NCBI RefSeq assembly: GCF_047777955.1
Contig: NZ_CP180537.1
Span: 186,001 to 250,000 of the forward strand
DNA length: 64,000 nucleotides
Origin: Didemnitutus sp047777955
Lineage (GTDB): Bacteria; Verrucomicrobiota; Verrucomicrobiia; Opitutales; Opitutaceae
Reading direction: 5' to 3'
Position numbers and translations under genes: made by a program. The notes under the pieces are model-generated. The model saw nothing but the letters and a program-made list of their open reading frames with translations. It searched no databases and was not told where the DNA came from. Of the stretch, positions 54,365-62,269 are shown piece after piece; position 1 is the stretch's first letter, and each line of letters starts with the position of its first letter.

Positions 54365-56200
54365 ATGCTTCCACGCGCCACCCGAAGAGATTTTATCCGT
54401 TCGTTAGCTGCGGCGTCGCTTTACGCCGCGCTGGCGCCGATGCGGCCAGCATGGGCGCAGCACACTCACGGGACAGAAAATCGCGGGAACGTCGGGCAAC
54501 GATCGGGCGGACCCGACACCAAGCGCGTCGATCTCGTCATTGATCGCACTCCCTTGAAGATCGGCGACCGCGCGGGAACGGCGGTCACCGTGAACGGCAG
54601 TCTGCCGGCTCCTTTGCTGCGCTTTCGGGAGGGGGATCAGGTCGAACTGCACGTCACCAACCGGCTGAGCGAGCGCGCCTCCATCCATTGGCACGGCATC
54701 TTGCTTCCGAACGCCATGGACGGCGTTCCCGGGGTGACGTTCAAGGGCATCGACCCCGGTGAAACGTTCGTGTATCGGTTCCCGCTCCGGCAATACGGCA
54801 CCTATTGGTATCACAGTCACTCGGGGATGCAGGAGCAATTGGGCCTTTACGGGCCGATCGTGATCGACCCGGTCGCTGACGAGCCGTTCGCTTATGATCG
54901 GGAGCACGTTGTGGTGCTGTCGGATTGGACGTTCTCCGATCCGCATCGCCTGCTCGCGAAGCTGAAAAAGCAGAGCAATTTCAGCAATCTGCAGCGCCAA
55001 ACACTCGTGGAACTGGTCAGCGACGCGCGAGAGAAAGGCGTCCGTCGGACGTTTTCGGAGTGGGCTAAATGGGCAGGCATGCGAATGGACCCGACCGACA
55101 TTGCCGACCTGACTGGCGCCAATTTCACGTTTCTCGTGAACGGCCGGGCGTCGCTCGACCCGTGGACGGGAATTTTCAAACCCGGTGAGCGTGTGCGCCT
55201 CCGGTTCATCAACTCGGCGGCGACGACCCATTTCGACGTGCGGATTCCTGGCTTAAAAATGACCGTCGTCCAAGCCGATGGACAGCATGTCGAGCCGGTC
55301 ACAGTGGAGGAGCTTCGCATGGGCGCTGCCGAGACCTACGATGTTCTCGTCGAGCCGACGGAGGAGCGCGCCTATGCGATCTTCGCGGAAACGACGGACC
55401 GTAGTGGTTTCGCGCTGGCCAGCCTGGCACCGCGTGACGGGATGCATCCCGAGATCCCGCCGCGCCGCAAACGTCCGCTCCGAACGATGGCCGACATGGG
55501 AATGGGGAGCATGGAAGAGCATTCCTCGCATCAGCAGCCGGGAGGAGTCGCTCACGGCGAACATGGCAGCGGGACGGATCAGATGGTGGAATCCGATCAC
55601 GCCCAACACGGCGCGGGTGGACACGGTTCTTCGCACGAAGCGAAACCTGCCAGCGAGTCGATGAGCGATTCGGGGGGCCACGGCGGAATGGAAATGCCGA
55701 AAAACGAGTTCGGTCCGGGCAACAGCATGATGGCGATGATGCCAATGAACCGCGCCGGAGAGCCGGGAACGGGTTTGGGAGAAGACGGCCGCCGTGTGCT
55801 GGTGTATCGTGATCTCGTCGCCCTCGATCATCGCAAGATGCCGGAGGTGCAGCGCGAGATCGTGCTCAACGCCACCGGGAACATGGAGCGCTTCATCTGG
55901 GGTTTCGACGGCAAGAAATACTCCGAATCGGAACCTGTCCGGCTGAAGTTGGGCGAGCGCGTCCGCGTCACCTTCGTCAACCAGACCATGATGGAGCACC
56001 CGCTGCACCTGCACGGGATGTTCATGGAACTCGAGCACGGCGGCGACGGCATGCCGCCCTTGAAGCACACGGTGGTGGTGAAACCGGGAGAGAAAATCTC
56101 AGTGCTGGTAACGGCCGATGCTCCGGGCGATTGGGCGTTTCACTGTCACCTGCAATATCACATGGAGGCCGGCATGTTCCGGGTGTTCTCAGTCACATGA
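54365..56200 (+). CDS. copA: Multicopper oxidase, CopA/PcoA family (periplasmic, Tat-exported)
   Basis: From ATG 54365 the 611-aa product has a twin-arginine signal (RRDFIRSLAAAS). Cupredoxin domains carry copper-ligand motifs: IHWHGILLPNAMDG, WYHSHSGMQEQLG, then HPLHLHGMFMELEH and WAFHCHLQYHMEAGMF. Between them is a Met/His/Gly-rich segment (MGMGSMEEHSSHQQ, GMEMPKNEFGPG) typical of copper-resistance oxidases. It oxidises Cu(I) to Cu(II) in the periplasm. Its stop overlaps the start of the copB-like gene. Here copA denotes the Pseudomonas-type resistance oxidase, not the ATPase. Confidence 0.93.
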   Translation: MLPRATRRDFIRSLAAASLYAALAPMRPAWAQHTHGTENRGNVGQRSGGPDTKRVDLVIDRTPLKIGDRAGTAVTVNGSLPAPLLRFREGDQVELHVTNRLSERASIHWHGILLPNAMDGVPGVTFKGIDPGETFVYRFPLRQYGTYWYHSHSGMQEQLGLYGPIVIDPVADEPFAYDREHVVVLSDWTFSDPHRLLAKLKKQSNFSNLQRQTLVELVSDAREKGVRRTFSEWAKWAGMRMDPTDIADLTGANFTFLVNGRASLDPWTGIFKPGERVRLRFINSAATTHFDVRIPGLKMTVVQADGQHVEPVTVEELRMGAAETYDVLVEPTEERAYAIFAETTDRSGFALASLAPRDGMHPEIPPRRKRPLRTMADMGMGSMEEHSSHQQPGGVAHGEHGSGTDQMVESDHAQHGAGGHGSSHEAKPASESMSDSGGHGGMEMPKNEFGPGNSMMAMMPMNRAGEPGTGLGEDGRRVLVYRDLVALDHRKMPEVQREIVLNATGNMERFIWGFDGKKYSESEPVRLKLGERVRVTFVNQTMMEHPLHLHGMFMELEHGGDGMPPLKHTVVVKPGEKISVLVTADAPGDWAFHCHLQYHMEAGMFRVFSVT

Positions 56201-57006
56201 ATCGCATCGTCCCACTCGCTCTTTTCGTCTCCTGCGTGCTGAGTGCTCCGGCTTTCTTCGCTCAGCACGGTGATCACGGTCAATCCACGGGCACCATGAG
56301 CGGCGGACTCGGGCGCCCGCTACCGCCCGGGTGGGGGCCCGCGGTCGAAGATTCCGCGTTGCGCTGGGCGGCGTTCGTGCAGCGGGCCGAATTGCGTTCG
56401 GGCGATATCGCCGACGCGGCCGTGCTCGATGCCGAAGGATGGGCAGGCGGCGACTACCAGCGCTTCTGGTGGAAGTTGGAGGGAGAGCAACTGACGGCGC
56501 GGCCTCGGAGCGGCGAGGTGGAGTTCACCGCGCTCTACAGCCGCTTATTCAGTCCGTTTTGGGACGTGCAGGCGGGTATTCGCCTCGATCGGTCCTACAG
56601 CGGGCCGTCCCGAGAAACACGTGGCCACTTGGTGGTGGGACTCGAAGGACTGGCTCCCTACCGTTTCGAGGTCGAGCCGACGCTCGCGTTGAGTGACAAG
56701 GGAGACGTTTCGTTTGCGCTGACCACCAGCTATGATCTGCTCATCACTCAACGGCTGGTTCTCCAACCGAGGTTCGCTCTGCGGCTCGACTCAGCGAAAG
56801 GCGAAGTAGGCGAGGGATTCATCGGCGAAGGACTCAACGATGTGGATCTCGGCTTGCGGCTGCGCTACGATGTCACCCGACAATTTTCTCCCTATTTCGG
56901 ATGGGAGTGGCACCGCGCTGTAGGTGCGAGCGCTGGCTTGGCGAGAACAGCCGGTCGCGATCATTGGCTCTCGACCTGGGTCATCGGCGTTCGCGGGTGG
57001 TTCTAG
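56197..57006 (+). CDS. copB: CopB/PcoB-like outer-membrane copper resistance protein
   Basis: From ATG 56197 (ATGA overlap with the oxidase) the 269-aa product has a signal peptide (LALFVSCVLSAPAFFAQ) and a short His/Met stretch, then the beta-barrel domain of CopB/PcoB: FVQRAELRSGDI, WKLEGEQLTA, WDVQAGIRLDRS and a final FSPYFGWEWHRAVG...GVRGWF. It is a usual partner of the CopA oxidase in the outer membrane. Confidence 0.9.
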   Translation: MNRIVPLALFVSCVLSAPAFFAQHGDHGQSTGTMSGGLGRPLPPGWGPAVEDSALRWAAFVQRAELRSGDIADAAVLDAEGWAGGDYQRFWWKLEGEQLTARPRSGEVEFTALYSRLFSPFWDVQAGIRLDRSYSGPSRETRGHLVVGLEGLAPYRFEVEPTLALSDKGDVSFALTTSYDLLITQRLVLQPRFALRLDSAKGEVGEGFIGEGLNDVDLGLRLRYDVTRQFSPYFGWEWHRAVGASAGLARTAGRDHWLSTWVIGVRGWF

Positions 57007-57035
57007 GACTCGCCGCACAAACCAAGGACCGCATT

Positions 57036-57063
57036 CGGCGCTCAAGATGAGCCTTGAGCGCCG
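57036..57063. terminator. Hairpin between convergent copB and the DUF305-like gene
   Basis: A perfect 10-bp stem (CGGCGCTCAA 57036-57045 with TTGAGCGCCG 57054-57063) has an 8-base loop. It lies between the stops of the genes ending at 57006 (plus) and 57088 (minus). There is no clear T-run on either side. Confidence 0.55.
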
Positions 57064-57087
57064 GAAGCTGAAGTGCGCGCCTCGAGC

Positions 57088-57684
57088 TTATCGCTTCAGC
57101 TGCTGAAGCTCCGCGATCTCCTGCTGCTGTGAAGAAACCGACTTCTCCGCGAAGGCCCGAAGTTCTCTGTTAGCCGCCCGGTTGCGCGCGAGTTCGTTCA
57201 TCTCGATCGCCATCTGATGGTGTTTCGTCATCTCTTCCACGAATGCGCGATCGAAGTCGGCGCCTCGTGCTGATTCCAGCTTCGACATGGTTTGCCGCTG
57301 CATCGCTTGGTGCTCGTCGCCGGTGCTCAGATGGGTGTTGGTGGCATCGGTCGAAGCCCGGTGTGAATCGTGGTGTTGGTCGTGCTCCGCGTTTTTCTGC
57401 GACGCGCTCCGCATGCCCTTCAACTCCTTCAGCTCCTTCTCCTGCGACTCGCGCGTCTTCTCTGCGAACGCCTTGACGCTTGCGTCTTGTGCGCGGCTTG
57501 CGGCCAAGTCGGCCATTTCGATGCCCTGCTTGTGATGCTCGACCATCTGTTTCACGAATGCCCGATCGAAGTCGGTATCTGAAAGTTTGCGGAGGTGTTC
57601 CGTCATTGGATCACTTGCCAGAGCAATGGCCGCCAACAGGGACGCGGCTGTGGAGGAGAGAAGGAATTTCCAGGGAGTTTTCAT
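57088..57684 (-). CDS. DUF305/DUF4142-like exported protein with two repeats
   Basis: The 198-aa product has a signal peptide (LLSSTAASLLAAIALAS) and two copies of the same helical unit: FDRAFVKQMVEHHKQGIEMA and FDRAFVEEMTKHHQMAIEMN, each followed by a helix with FAEK. A His/Asp linker (HDQHHDSHRASTD) joins them. It is ferritin-like in plan. It is a distant relative of the protein at 43322. Its place next to copA/copB suggests periplasmic metal binding. Confidence 0.8.
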   Translation of the reverse strand: MKTPWKFLLSSTAASLLAAIALASDPMTEHLRKLSDTDFDRAFVKQMVEHHKQGIEMADLAASRAQDASVKAFAEKTRESQEKELKELKGMRSASQKNAEHDQHHDSHRASTDATNTHLSTGDEHQAMQRQTMSKLESARGADFDRAFVEEMTKHHQMAIEMNELARNRAANRELRAFAEKSVSSQQQEIAELQQLKR

Positions 57685-57839
57685 AGCGATGTGAGTTGTC
57701 CGCAGGAGACCGCGGCGGTGCGCCTGAGTTCGAGGGGCCGGTCGCGACGAGGCATTTACCGGAAGCTCGGACCACTCGCTTTCCCGGGTAGCGGACGATT
57801 TGGTGTCGTCGGTGTGATTCGTTGTGTTCTACTCACGTC

Positions 57840-59135
57840 ATGAATGCCCCAATTGCCGCGCTGCTCCAGCGCTGGCGCACCGACCCGCACGCGACCTATC
57901 AGAGCTGGTTCTTGTGGGAGGAACGGCTGAAGAACTTCCGCTCCATCCGTCGGGGCATTGCGGAAGTCGTGAAGGAAATCGACGCCGACACCTTCGGTAA
58001 CGTCTACAAGGGCTCGTCGCTTGAGACCGTCGTCGGCTCGGTGGCGGAGCAACGCCAGATCTTCAAGGGGGCCGACCACGCCTTTTTGTGGAAACCGAAG
58101 CTGCGCATTCCCGACATCTACGAAAACCGCGACAACCAGATCGCTTTCGCCCGTTTCCTGGACACCTGCGCGTGCTGCAATTCTGAAGGCGAGGTCCTCG
58201 CAGCGATCCGGCTCCTCGAGTCGCGTCAAATCAAGGGCCTCGGTCCGGCGGCGGCGAACCTGTTGTATTTCCTGCACCCGACGATCGTGCCGCCATTCAA
58301 CACGGCGATCGTCAACGGCTACAATGCACTCACGGGCGCGAAGGTGAAGCTGGGGAAGTGGGCCGAATACCTCGCGATGCGGGAAGGCATTCTGCGGCTC
58401 AACTCGGAGCATCGCTCGCTGTTGTCGAACGATCTGGGCGCAATCGGTGGATTCCTGTTCGACGTGGGCAGCGAGCGCTATCCCTTGCCGCCCGCGGGTG
58501 ACGACGCTGCAGCGAGGTCGGCATGGGAGGCGGACTTGGCAAAGGTTCGAGAGGAAAGTGCCAGCGCGCAAAAGGCCCATCGGCGTAATGCGGAGGAAGA
58601 GCAATCGCACACGGAGGTCCAAGGGATGCTCCGTGATTTGGGCTTGGCGCTGGGGTTCAACGTATGGATTGCGGCAAATGATGCTGGTCGGATTTTTGCC
58701 GGCAACCGGTTGGGCGCGGGCTGCGTGGATACGCTGCCGCCGGCGTTGACCGGTGCGCCTGCGCTCGACGCGATTCGTCTCATCGACGTGATCTGGCTCC
58801 AGCGCGATACCGGGGCCCTGGCGGCCGCGTTCGAGGTGGAGCACACCACGTCGATCTACTCCGGCATTGTTCGCCTGCTCGATTTGGCCGGGAGCGCGCC
58901 AGCCGAAGCGGTGCGTGGGCTGTTCCTGGTCGCGCCGGATGCACGCGAGGAAGAAGTTCGCGCCCAGCTCTCACGACCAGCCTTTCGGCACATTGGTCAT
59001 CTGAAAATGCGTTTCCTGCCCTACGGCGAACTGACGCGCAACCGTGACCACATCGTGAAATTCGGCGAAGGCCTCCGTGCAATCCACGCCGTCAGCCGCG
59101 AGCTGAGTCTCAACGGCTCGGCGGTGCCGCACTAA
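57840..59135 (+). CDS. Protein with helix-hairpin-helix and nuclease-like regions
   Basis: From ATG 57840 the 431-aa product has an N-terminal helical half with an HhH-type DNA-binding motif (KGLGPAAANLLYFLHPTIVP, about 134-153). The C-terminal half carries a possible PD-(D/E)XK-like core: the strand RLIDVIWLQRD and AAFEVEHTTSIYSGIVRL, with Asp and Glu-x-Glu-His in place of the usual D...ExK. It may be a restriction-type or repair nuclease, but no methylase gene is near. It is one of two genes between the metal block and the right end. The assignment is by eye and tentative. Confidence 0.65.
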   Translation: MNAPIAALLQRWRTDPHATYQSWFLWEERLKNFRSIRRGIAEVVKEIDADTFGNVYKGSSLETVVGSVAEQRQIFKGADHAFLWKPKLRIPDIYENRDNQIAFARFLDTCACCNSEGEVLAAIRLLESRQIKGLGPAAANLLYFLHPTIVPPFNTAIVNGYNALTGAKVKLGKWAEYLAMREGILRLNSEHRSLLSNDLGAIGGFLFDVGSERYPLPPAGDDAAARSAWEADLAKVREESASAQKAHRRNAEEEQSHTEVQGMLRDLGLALGFNVWIAANDAGRIFAGNRLGAGCVDTLPPALTGAPALDAIRLIDVIWLQRDTGALAAAFEVEHTTSIYSGIVRLLDLAGSAPAEAVRGLFLVAPDAREEEVRAQLSRPAFRHIGHLKMRFLPYGELTRNRDHIVKFGEGLRAIHAVSRELSLNGSAVPH

Positions 59136-59372
59136 ACTGAAGTGCGGGGTAGGACAGTAAATGTCTCAACGGCGATGCTAGTGCACGCGGTCACGCAAAT
59201 GCCTGTGGGGGGGCGCCGTTTTGAAGTCATCGTTCGCGCACGAGCCGATCCCCGAAGGGGTGCTACACTGGGTGATCATCGAGTGGCGGATCATCCCGCG
59301 ACTGCCGGACGCATCCACAACCTAAACTGAGCATCAATCAGACGCTCGTGATCGAGCCGACTGCGGCCGCAG

Positions 59373-59645
59373 TCATCCGTGCGGCGTTCCCCGCAACTCA
59401 CACTTCACGTAGACGTAGGGCTTGCCCGCTTTCCCGTGATCTGGGAGCGGCACGACCTCTTCTGCTCGAAGCTGGGTTCGTAGGGATCGCTCAATTGCAG
59501 AAGTCCGGCCTCTGCCTTCCTGAAAGCCATGCTCGCGGAGATGTTTTTTGACGTCGCCCGCGGTGAACCGCCCTTTCTGCGAAAGGATAGCCTTCCGCAG
59601 AGCGGGAGTCAAAGCACTCGGAGTTGAATGCGCCGGATCGGACAT
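59373..59645 (-). CDS. Small protein with a possible winged-helix region
   Basis: The 90-aa product (ALRKAILSQKGRFTAGDVKK, EGRGRTSAIERSLRTQLRAE, GKPYVYVKCEL) looks like a compact helical unit with a C-terminal beta wing. No confident family. It is the last gene inside the right end of the element. The 237 bp upstream of its stop (59136-59372) contains no gene that I can support. Confidence 0.5.
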   Translation of the reverse strand: MSDPAHSTPSALTPALRKAILSQKGRFTAGDVKKHLREHGFQEGRGRTSAIERSLRTQLRAEEVVPLPDHGKAGKPYVYVKCELRGTPHG

Positions 59646-59775
59646 ATGGGACTACTTTGCTTGATTCCCGCGTTCGCACAAGCGTGGACGACTCGAATCA
59701 CCCAAAGCGCAGTCATTAGGGCCGGAGCTCGCGTGAGGTGAGCGTGCGTTGCCGTTCGCCACTGAATTCTCCTGC

Positions 59776-59844
59776 AGTGGCATTTTAATTCTCACTGCTG
59801 GCGTTTTGATTATGCGAGGTGGCGTTTTGAATTATTTGCCAACA
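59776..59844. repeat. Right end of the element with a three-copy 21-bp array
   Basis: Three tandem copies have their TGGC cores at 59778, 59799 and 59820, exactly 21 bp apart: TGGCATTTTAATTCTC, TGGCGTTTTGATTATG, TGGCGTTTTGAATTATT. The last lies within the terminal 28 bp (59817-59844), which pairs with the left end. The 21-bp period places all copies on one face of the helix, as expected for adjacent transposase subunits. Confidence 0.8.
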
Positions 59845-59849
59845 GTTGG
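59845..59849. repeat. Right copy of the 5-bp target-site duplication
   Basis: GTTGG directly follows the AACA right end and matches 12270-12274. It lies 9 bp from the gnd stop codon (59859-59861, minus strand). Confidence 0.85.
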
Positions 59850-59858
59850 GCACGAGGC

Positions 59859-61367
59859 TCAGGCCTCGAGCTGCGGGCGGCTCGGCTCGGGCCAGTCGAC
59901 GTGGAAGAACTTGCCGCGCGGGGCGTCGACGCGCTCGTAGGTGTGCGCGCCGAAGTAGTCGCGCTGCGCCTGGAGCAGGTTGGCCGGCAGGCGGGCCGAG
60001 CGGTAGCTGTCGTAGTAGGCGAGGGCGGACGAGAACGTCGGCGCCGCGACGCCGTATTCGGCGGCGAGCGAGACGACCTTGCGCCAGTTTTCCTGCGCGG
60101 CCTTCACCGTCTTGTTGAAATACGGGTCGAGGAGCAGGTTCGCGAGGTCCGGGTTGCGCGCGTAGGCCTCGGTGATCTTCTGGAGGAACGCGGCGCGGAT
60201 GATGCAGCCGCCTCGCCAGATCTGGGCGATCTCGCCGAAGTTGAGCTTCCAGTTGTATTCCTTCTGCGCGGTGCGCATGAGCTGGAAGCCCTGCGCGTAG
60301 GAGCAAATCTTCGAGCAATAGAGCGCGTCGTGGATGGCTTGGATGAGCGCCTTCTTCGAGCCGCGGTAGTTTTTCTTCGCGGGGCCCTTGAGGATCTTCG
60401 AGGCAGCGACGCGCTCCTCCTTGATGGCGGAGATGCAGCGGGCGAAGACGGACTCGGCGATCGTCGGGGCGGCGACGCCCATGTCGAGGGCGTTGACCGA
60501 GGTCCACTTGCCCGTGCCCTTCTGGCCGGCGGTGTCGAGGACGACGTCGACGAAGGCCTTCCGCTTCGTCTTCGGGTCCTTCTGCTGGAGAATGTCGGCG
60601 GTGATCTCGATAAGGAACGAGTCGAGGCTGCCGCGATTCCATTCGGCGAAGATCGCGGATTGCTCTTCGGCCTTCAGGCCGAGCAGGCCGGACATCAGCG
60701 CGTAGGCCTCACAGATCATCTGCATGTCGCCATACTCGATGCCGTTGTGGACCATCTTCACGTAGTGGCCCGCGCCGTTCTCACCGATGTAGGTCGTGCA
60801 GGGCACGCCGCCGGTGACGGGTTGGCCGGGCTTCGCGCCGGGGATCGGTTTGCCGGTCTTGGCGTCGACCTTGGCGGCGACGGCTTCCCAGATGGGCTTC
60901 AGTTCCTTGAACGCCGCCGGATCGCCGCCGGGCATGAGCGACGGGCCGAAACGCGCGCCTTCCTCGCCGCCGGAGACGCCGGAGCCGATGAAGCGAAAAC
61001 CTTTTTCCTTCAGGGCCTTTTCGCGGCGGATGGTGTCGGTCCAGAGCGCGTTGCCGCCGTCGATGATGATGTCCCCCGGCTCGAACACCGCGGTGAGGCC
61101 GTCGATGACGGCGTCGGTGGCCTTGCCGGCCTGGACGAGGATGATGGCCTTGCGGGGCTTCGCGAGCGACGCAGCGAATTCCTGCAGCGTCTTTGTGGCA
61201 ACGAGGCCGCCCGGGGTGTTCGGGTTGTCGGCGACGAACTTGTCGGTCTTCTCGACGGTGCGGTTGTAGACCGAGATCTGGAAGCCGTGGTCGGCGATGT
61301 TGAGCGCGAGGTTCTGACCCATGACGGCGAGGCCGATGAGTCCGATGTCAGAGTGCGTCTTGGCCAT
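59859..61367 (-). CDS. gnd: 6-phosphogluconate dehydrogenase (decarboxylating)
   Basis: From ATG 61367 the 502-aa enzyme converts 6-phosphogluconate to ribulose 5-phosphate with NADP+. Motifs are IGLIGLAVMGQNLALNIADH (dinucleotide fold), GSGVSGGEEGARFGPSLMPG (substrate loop), YVKMVHNGIEYGDMQMI (catalytic Lys and Asn) and IWRGGCIIRA. Earlier in-frame codons add an unlikely N-terminal extension. The gene ends about 10 bp from the right end of the inserted element, which separates it from its presumed terminator at 12230-12258. Confidence 0.96.
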   Translation of the reverse strand: MAKTHSDIGLIGLAVMGQNLALNIADHGFQISVYNRTVEKTDKFVADNPNTPGGLVATKTLQEFAASLAKPRKAIILVQAGKATDAVIDGLTAVFEPGDIIIDGGNALWTDTIRREKALKEKGFRFIGSGVSGGEEGARFGPSLMPGGDPAAFKELKPIWEAVAAKVDAKTGKPIPGAKPGQPVTGGVPCTTYIGENGAGHYVKMVHNGIEYGDMQMICEAYALMSGLLGLKAEEQSAIFAEWNRGSLDSFLIEITADILQQKDPKTKRKAFVDVVLDTAGQKGTGKWTSVNALDMGVAAPTIAESVFARCISAIKEERVAASKILKGPAKKNYRGSKKALIQAIHDALYCSKICSYAQGFQLMRTAQKEYNWKLNFGEIAQIWRGGCIIRAAFLQKITEAYARNPDLANLLLDPYFNKTVKAAQENWRKVVSLAAEYGVAAPTFSSALAYYDSYRSARLPANLLQAQRDYFGAHTYERVDAPRGKFFHVDWPEPSRPQLEA

Positions 61368-61504
61368 AAGAGGTGTGGAGCCGCAGACCGTAGTGCCCAC
61401 CCCGGCCGAGACCAAACCAAAAGCCGGTCAACCCGTTGCTTATTACGCGCGGTGACCGGGGTTCACCGCCGAACGCACGCGGACCCCGGCGCCTCCCTCC
61501 GCCC

Positions 61505-61804
61505 TCAGGGCGCCTTGTGCTGCTTGTTCGAGTAGGAACCGGCGCTGGGGAAGAAGGGTGCGATCTTCTCGACGACCGGCGTAAGCCACTTGGGCTCGTT
61601 GCGGTTGTAGATCCAGGAAAAGAAGACGATCGAAACGACGACGAAGACGATGACACCCAGCACGATTTTGTTCATCTGCGCGACTTTGCGCAGGATGACG
61701 ATGGCGATGATAAACGCCGCGATGCCGATGCCGAGCTTCAGCCAGGTCGCGGGCGGGATGTTCTGCGCGGTCTCGAGAGCGGAGGCGGCGAGCAAGAGCG
61801 TCAT
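61505..61804 (-). CDS. Small membrane protein
   Basis: The 99-aa product has two predicted membrane helices (WLKLGIGIAAFIIAIVILRK, IVLGVIVFVVVSIVFFSWIY) and a polar tail (PSAGSYSNKQHKAP). It lies upstream of gnd on the same strand with 137 bp between them. No family recognised. Confidence 0.7.
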   Translation of the reverse strand: MTLLLAASALETAQNIPPATWLKLGIGIAAFIIAIVILRKVAQMNKIVLGVIVFVVVSIVFFSWIYNRNEPKWLTPVVEKIAPFFPSAGSYSNKQHKAP

Positions 61805-61933
61805 GACCCCACCGCTAGCGCGAAAGGCGGGCGAGACGAGTCGATTTTGAACTGCCGGCGGGTTTCACGAGGCTTTGGCAAACGGCTTCGCCGCACCCGG
61901 GCGCTTGCCGGCCGGCCGCCGGCCATCCGCGGC

Positions 61934-62257
61934 TCAGCGAAACTCCGGCCGCGGCGGCGTGAACACCTGCACCTCGTCCGCGTCCTCGAGGATCTCGATG
62001 CTGTGCTCGACATTGGCCGGGATGGCATAGGTGTCGCCCGGCCCGAGTTCGCGCGCGTCGTCCCGCGTCAGCACGCGGGTGCGGCCGAAGAGGATGTAGC
62101 CGATCTGCTCGTTCGGGTGGGAGTGGAACGGGATGCGGTTGCCGACGCGGTAGTGCATCTTCGTCATCATGCACTGCGGTCCGGTCGCGAGCAGGTCGAA
62201 CGCGACGCCGAACGAGTTTCTTTGCTGGGCCTCGGAGGCCAGGGTGACGTGGATCAT
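61934..62257 (-). CDS. Cupin-domain protein
   Basis: This 107-aa single-domain protein has cupin motif 1 (RIPFHSHPNEQIGYILFGRT) with the metal-binding His-x-His and Glu, and motif 2 (GDTYAIPANVEHSIEI) with the final His. It is a small beta-barrel of unknown substrate. It is 12 bp downstream of the PEBP-family gene on the same strand. Confidence 0.82.
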   Translation of the reverse strand: MIHVTLASEAQQRNSFGVAFDLLATGPQCMMTKMHYRVGNRIPFHSHPNEQIGYILFGRTRVLTRDDARELGPGDTYAIPANVEHSIEILEDADEVQVFTPPRPEFR

Positions 62258-62269
62258 GGGGAAAAGGGT

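Larger units (their letters stand above)
12275..59844. mobile_element. 47.6-kb transposon-like element without a visible transposase
   Basis: Both ends read TGTT inward and carry a 28-bp imperfect inverted repeat (21 of 28 positions identical) that finishes with the same CGCCACCT octamer. A perfect 5-bp duplication, GTTGG, flanks it. Further copies of the TGGCGTTTTGAATTATT-type motif lie just inside each end, inverted between ends. TG...CA termini, 5-bp duplications and multiple short transposase sites are known for Tn7-like, Tn5053/Tn402-like and IS21-family elements. No TnsA/B/C, TniQ or IstA/B homologue can be seen inside, so mobilisation in trans or loss of the transposase genes is inferred. 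The cargo is a TIR/SLOG cluster followed by a large metal-resistance region. Flanking core genes are gnd and galM. Confidence 0.85.

Noticed and set aside
59142..59330. A 62-codon plus-strand frame after the HhH/nuclease-like gene
   Set aside because: No ribosome-binding site, no motif, and biased composition; treated as non-coding.
59776..59844. CRISPR-like repeat array
   Set aside because: The 21-bp units are contiguous and degenerate with no spacers, and they are mirrored at the far end of the element, so they are transposon end sites.
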